Below, piece by piece: positions 5,577 to 8,252 of a DNA stretch of 8,252 nt. How positions within the stretch are numbered: position 1 is the stretch's first letter; each line of letters begins with the position of its first letter. The notes beneath the pieces were generated by a model. That model had not been told where the DNA came from. It did no database searches and saw only the letters and a list, made by a program, of their open reading frames with translations. Source of the DNA: Chloroflexota bacterium (GTDB taxonomy: Bacteria; Chloroflexota; Dehalococcoidia; Bin125); NCBI GenBank assembly GCA_026707335.1, contig JAPOXB010000066.1, positions 1 to 8,252 of the forward strand. The letters run 5' to 3'. Position numbers and translations under genes: made by a program.

Positions 5577-7201
5577 ATCCGCCAGACGCCGTAGCCCGCC
5601 GCGCCCTTGATCTCGTTGCTGTGGCAGGCGGAGAGCGACAGGCCGACGACGGTGCGCGTGTCGCGCGGGTCGATGATGCCGTCGTCGGAGACGCGCGAGG
5701 TCGCGTAGAGGCCCAGGGAGCGGCGCTCCATCCAGTACTCGACGCCTTCGGCGCGTTTACGGTCGGCGGCTTCGTCCCAGGTCTGACCGCGGCGTTCGGC
5801 CGCGGCGCGCTGCACGATCGACATCACGCCGGCCATCTGCTTCGGCCCCATGACGGCGATCTTGGCCGTCGGCCAGAGGTAGGTGAAGCGCGTGTTGTAG
5901 GCGCGCCCGCTCATGCCGTAGTTCCCGGCCCCGTACGAGGCCCCCACGATGACCGTGATGTGCGGCACCGTCGAGTTGGAGACGGCGTTGATCATCTTCG
6001 AGCCGTTCTTGGTGATGCCGCCCTGCTCGAAGTCGGTGCCCACGATGTAGCCGGTGATGTTCTGCAGGAAGAGGATCGGCACGTCGATCTGGTTGCAGAG
6101 CTGGATGAACTGCGCCGCCTTCTCGGCCGACTCCGAGAACAGCGCCCCGTTGTTCGCCACGATGCCGATTGGGTAGCCGTGCACCGAGGCCCAGCCGGTC
6201 ACCAGCGTGGGGCCGTACAACGGCTTGAACTCCTCGAAGCGGGAGCCGTCCACCACGCGGGCGATGACCTCGCGGATGTCGAGCGGCGAGCGCAGGTCGC
6301 GCGAGACCATGCCCAGCAGCTCCTCCGGGTCGTGGCGGGGCGGGTCGGCGGGCAGGCTGGGGCCGGGACCCCGCTTGCGCCAGTTGAGGTGCGCGATCAC
6401 GTCGCGGCACAGGCGGATGCCCTCCTCCTCGTCATCCGCCAGGTAGTCGGCGAGGCCCGAGATGCGGGCGTGCATGTCGCCCCCGCCGAGCGATTCGTCG
6501 TCGGCGTCCTCCCCCGTCGCCATCTTGACCAGCGGCGGCCCGCCCAGGAACACCTTCGAGCGGTTGCGGATGAAGATGTTGTAGTCGCTCATGCCGGGCT
6601 GATAGGCGCCGCCGGCCGTGGAACTGCCGAACACGACCGAGATCGTGGGGATGCGCATCTTCGACAGCTCGGTGATCTCGTAGAACAGCCGGCCCGACTC
6701 GGCGAAGTGGTCGGTGGCCTGGAGCATCGCCTCCTCCGGGTCGCCGGTGACGCCGCGCAGGTCGGCCCCGGCCGACTCGACGAACTGCACGTAGGGCAGC
6801 CGGTTCTCGCGCGCGATCTCAAGGCCGCGCATCAGCTTCTTGCCGTTGAACGGGTTGAACGCGCCCGCCCGCACCGACGGGTCGTGGCCCAGGATCAGGC
6901 ACTCCACGCCCGAGATGACGCCGATGCCCAGCAGGAAGCCCGAGCCCACCGGGAAGTGCGACGACCAGGCGGCCAGCGGGCTGATCTCCAGGAACGGGCT
7001 GTCGCGGTCGAGCACCTTGGCGATGCGCTCGCGGATGGGGAGCTTGCCGCGGCTGCGCAGCCGCGTCATCGCCTCCTCGCCGCCGCCGCCGGCCGCCTCG
7101 CGCAGCAACTCGTCGATCTGGCCGAGCATCTCGACCATGTCGTCGCGGTTCCTGCGAAAGCCGTCGACGCGCGGGTCGATGCCGGACGTCAGCGTCGCCA
7201 T
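5573..7201 (-). CDS. Acyl-CoA carboxylase beta (carboxyltransferase) subunit, MCC/GCC lineage
   Basis: 542 residues, full length. This subunit transfers the carboxyl group from biotin to an acyl-CoA. It has the two crotonase-like halves of the family. The N half (about 30-290) carries GSSTAGGAYQPGMSDY (192-207) and VFLGGPPLVKMATGE (217-231). The C half (about 295-535) carries VANNGALFSESAEKAAQFI (348-366), LFLQNITGYIVG (377-388) and ASYGAGNYGMSGRAY (421-435). The motifs and the C-terminal ending GYGVWRM place it with 3-methylcrotonyl-CoA and geranyl-CoA carboxylases, which carboxylate the gamma carbon of unsaturated acyl-CoAs, and apart from propionyl/acetyl-CoA enzymes. Residues about 144-172, which shape the acyl pocket in that lineage, differ from typical methylcrotonyl-CoA carboxylases in length and sequence. 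The ATG at 7199-7201 follows an AAGGGAAGGG stretch, and the gene shares 4 bp with the alpha gene downstream, as expected for subunits made in equal amounts. It is the first gene of the unit after a 104-bp gap. The exact substrate is unresolved. Confidence 0.94.
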   Translation of the reverse strand: MATLTSGIDPRVDGFRRNRDDMVEMLGQIDELLREAAGGGGEEAMTRLRSRGKLPIRERIAKVLDRDSPFLEISPLAAWSSHFPVGSGFLLGIGVISGVECLILGHDPSVRAGAFNPFNGKKLMRGLEIARENRLPYVQFVESAGADLRGVTGDPEEAMLQATDHFAESGRLFYEITELSKMRIPTISVVFGSSTAGGAYQPGMSDYNIFIRNRSKVFLGGPPLVKMATGEDADDESLGGGDMHARISGLADYLADDEEEGIRLCRDVIAHLNWRKRGPGPSLPADPPRHDPEELLGMVSRDLRSPLDIREVIARVVDGSRFEEFKPLYGPTLVTGWASVHGYPIGIVANNGALFSESAEKAAQFIQLCNQIDVPILFLQNITGYIVGTDFEQGGITKNGSKMINAVSNSTVPHITVIVGASYGAGNYGMSGRAYNTRFTYLWPTAKIAVMGPKQMAGVMSIVQRAAAERRGQTWDEAADRKRAEGVEYWMERRSLGLYATSRVSDDGIIDPRDTRTVVGLSLSACHSNEIKGAAGYGVWRM

Positions 7202-7204
7202 GGG

Positions 7205-7214
7205 CCCTTCCCTT
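7205..7214 (-). promoter_or_regulatory. Shine-Dalgarno site of the carboxyltransferase gene
   Basis: The minus strand reads AAGGGAAGGG ending 3 nt before the ATG at 7199-7201. The upstream AAGG core has a 9-nt spacer and the downstream one 4 nt, so the upstream copy is the more likely ribosome binding site. Confidence 0.6.
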
Positions 7215-7229
7215 CGCCTGCGCGGCGGC

Positions 7230-7252
7230 CGGTCGCGCGTGATCGGTCGCGC
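7230..7252 (-). repeat. Two-copy direct repeat GCGCGACCG, 14-nt period
   Basis: Two identical 9-mers start 14 nt apart, and a partial third copy (CCGACCG) lies next to them at 7254-7260. They sit 29 to 51 bp upstream of the carboxyltransferase start, where a repressor site could act. In DNA this rich in GC, such a repeat may also arise by chance. No known operator was recognised. Confidence 0.3.
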
Positions 7253-7305
7253 CCGGTCGGGGGGATGCTAGCGCGCCGCCGCGGGTCGCGGGAGGGGTGG
7301 CGGGC

Positions 7306-8252
7306 TCAGCGCCAGCGCAACGTCGCGACGTCGCCCCGCAGTTCGACGTCGGGGTGCAGCGCGGCCAGCATCGCCCGCGCTTCGGCGCCGGGGCAGAGGC
7401 GCGGCTGGAAGCGGACGCGGCGGTTGTCGGTCAGCAGGCAGCGCAACTCCGCCGCGTGGATGCCGTCCGCGCCGACGGCCGTCGTCAGCAACAGCGAGAG
7501 GCCCGGCGCGTCGGGCCCGTAGCGGCCGGGCGTCCCGAAGACGAAGTTGCCCAGCGAGTAGAAGACGGGCGTCGACCCAATCAGCGCGACCGGCTGGGCG
7601 AGATGCGGCCCGTGCCCCACGACGAGGTCGTAGCCGGCGGCGGCGAAGCGCCGGGCGGCGCGCCGCTGCGCCTCGTCGACGGCCGTGTAGTTCTCGCCCC
7701 AGTGCACGAAGGCGACCACCCAGCGCGCGCCCGCCGCCCGCGCCAGCGCGATCCCGCGCGCGACGGCCGGGGCCGTGGGTGCGATCGTGCCGGGCCGATG
7801 GGCCGACGCGCGGCGCGCGAAGTCCACGTCCGCCTCGAACGCGACGACGCCCACGACCCCGTGCGGCGTCTCGATCAGCAGGGGCTGCTTCGCGGCCGGG
7901 TCGCGGCCGGCGCCGAAGCCGATCAGGCCCGCCGCGGCGAGCGCATCGACCGTGGCCGACACGCCCTCGGGGCCGCGATCCAGGGCGTGGTTATTGGCCA
8001 TCCCCGCCGCGTCGACCCCCGCCGCCGCCAGAGCAGCGGCCGACTCGGGCTGCGCGTTGTAGCTCCAGCGCTGGCCGGGATCCCAGGGGGTCGCGTCGGC
8101 CGTGATCGGCCCCTCCAGGTTGACCACCGTGAAGTCGGCCGCCAACGCGTCGGACAGCTGCGCGAATGGCCAGGCGTAGCCGCGCTGGTCGAGGTGCGGC
8201 TGGGCGGCGTCGCCGAGCAGCGTGTCGCCGGCCCAGATAATGAGGAAGGGGG
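7306..8252 (-). CDS. CapA family protein (poly-gamma-glutamate synthesis-type metallophosphatase), 5' end missing
   Basis: The frame is open from the right edge to the TGA at 7306-7308, giving 314 visible codons. A TTG at 8143-8145 could be taken for a start, but conserved family sequence lies upstream of it in the same frame (PFLIIWAGDTLLGD), so the real start is beyond the window. The CapA/PgsA calcineurin-like fold motifs appear in order, counted from the first visible codon: GDTLLGD (8-14), NLEGPIT (44-50), NNHALDRG (86-93), HWGENY (183-188), GHGPHLAQ (212-219) and YSLGNFVFG (231-239). The Asp, Asn and His residues of these motifs are the metal ligands of the family. Some CapA proteins act in poly-gamma-glutamate capsule formation or export; most bacterial homologues have no known substrate. 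No capB/capC-like gene is in the window, so a capsule role is not supported. It lies 104 bp upstream of the carboxylase operon on the same strand and is probably functionally unrelated. Confidence 0.9.
   Translation of the reverse strand, partial: PFLIIWAGDTLLGDAAQPHLDQRGYAWPFAQLSDALAADFTVVNLEGPITADATPWDPGQRWSYNAQPESAAALAAAGVDAAGMANNHALDRGPEGVSATVDALAAAGLIGFGAGRDPAAKQPLLIETPHGVVGVVAFEADVDFARRASAHRPGTIAPTAPAVARGIALARAAGARWVVAFVHWGENYTAVDEAQRRAARRFAAAGYDLVVGHGPHLAQPVALIGSTPVFYSLGNFVFGTPGRYGPDAPGLSLLLTTAVGADGIHAAELRCLLTDNRRVRFQPRLCPGAEARAMLAALHPDVELRGDVATLRWR

Larger units (their letters stand above)
7202..7305 (-). other. Intergenic region before the carboxylase operon
   Basis: This 104-bp gap is the longest in the window and the only plausible place for an operon promoter or operator. 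It contains the ribosome binding site of the carboxyltransferase gene and the 9-mer GCGCGACCG twice with a 14-nt period (7230-7238 and 7244-7252, minus-strand reading). A short GC stem (7279-7291, CCGCG/CGCGG) has no T-tract. I see no clear -35/-10 pair and no convincing terminator, so the operon could start here or be read through from the CapA-like gene. Confidence 0.4.

Noticed and set aside
3549..7201. Propionyl-CoA or acetyl-CoA carboxylase identity for the subunit pair
   Set aside because: The beta subunit has the GAGNYGM-GRAY and LFLQNITG motifs and the G-V-x-R-M ending of the methylcrotonyl/geranyl-CoA lineage, and its AtuA and hydratase neighbours fit gamma-carboxylation better.
7265..7270. 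TAGCAT on the minus strand as a -10 promoter element
   Set aside because: It fits TAnnnT, but no -35-like sequence is found at 16-18 nt upstream, and single matches of this kind are common by chance.
7279..7291. CCGCG/CGCGG stem with 3-nt loop after the CapA-like gene as a terminator
   Set aside because: The stem is only 5 bp and no T-tract follows; such stems are frequent in GC-rich DNA.
5621..7522. 633-residue open frame on the plus strand opposite the carboxyltransferase gene
   Set aside because: It is low-complexity, Arg/Ala/His/Val-rich, has no family motif, and mirrors a well-conserved gene; a codon-position shadow.
8143..8145. TTG as the start of the CapA-like gene
   Set aside because: The GDTLLGD motif, a conserved metal-site motif of the family, lies upstream in the same open frame, so the gene is cut by the window edge instead of starting here.

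Overview
The window is GC-rich DNA (about 70% by eye). All its genes lie on the minus strand and read from right to left. The organism is probably a high-GC actinobacterium, perhaps a soil or uncultured lineage near Thermoleophilia. This rests on base composition, on the many Shine-Dalgarno sites rich in GGAGG, and on a TIGR03084-type protein, a family I know mainly from Actinobacteria. The genus cannot be named from this sequence.

Layout in the direction of transcription: (1) the 3' part of a CapA/PgsA-like metallophosphatase gene enters from the right edge and ends at 7306. (2) A 104-bp gap holds the ribosome binding site of the next gene and a short direct repeat. (3) A tight run of five metabolic genes follows: an acyl-CoA carboxylase carboxyltransferase (beta) subunit, a biotin carboxylase/biotin carrier (alpha) subunit, an AtuA family protein, a TIGR03084 family metal-binding protein and an enoyl-CoA hydratase. 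The first three overlap by 4 bp each and the last gaps are 43 and 29 bp. (4) The first 46 codons of a membrane-anchored or exported protein leave at the left edge, 19 bp after the hydratase. No gene-free stretch reaches 300 bp, and I see no RNA genes, mobile elements or CRISPR.

Taken together, the five genes look like the middle of a gamma-carboxylation pathway of the Liu (leucine/isovalerate) or Atu (acyclic terpene) type. An alpha,beta-unsaturated branched acyl-CoA would be carboxylated by the biotin enzyme to a substituted glutaconyl-CoA and then hydrated by the crotonase-fold enzyme to an HMG-CoA-like thioester. The beta subunit clearly belongs to the methylcrotonyl/geranyl-CoA carboxylase lineage, not the propionyl/acetyl-CoA lineage. 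The acyl-CoA dehydrogenase before this step and the lyase after it are not in the window. The substrate is therefore unknown: 3-methylcrotonyl-CoA, geranyl-CoA and another branched enoyl-CoA all remain possible.

The least understood parts are the AtuA protein, whose chemistry is not established, and the TIGR03084 protein. The latter has the DinB/maleylpyruvate-isomerase fold with an intact His-Glu-His metal triad and sits between AtuA and the hydratase. A thiol- or metal-assisted isomerisation or hydrolysis step inserted in the pathway is the most interesting hypothesis here.
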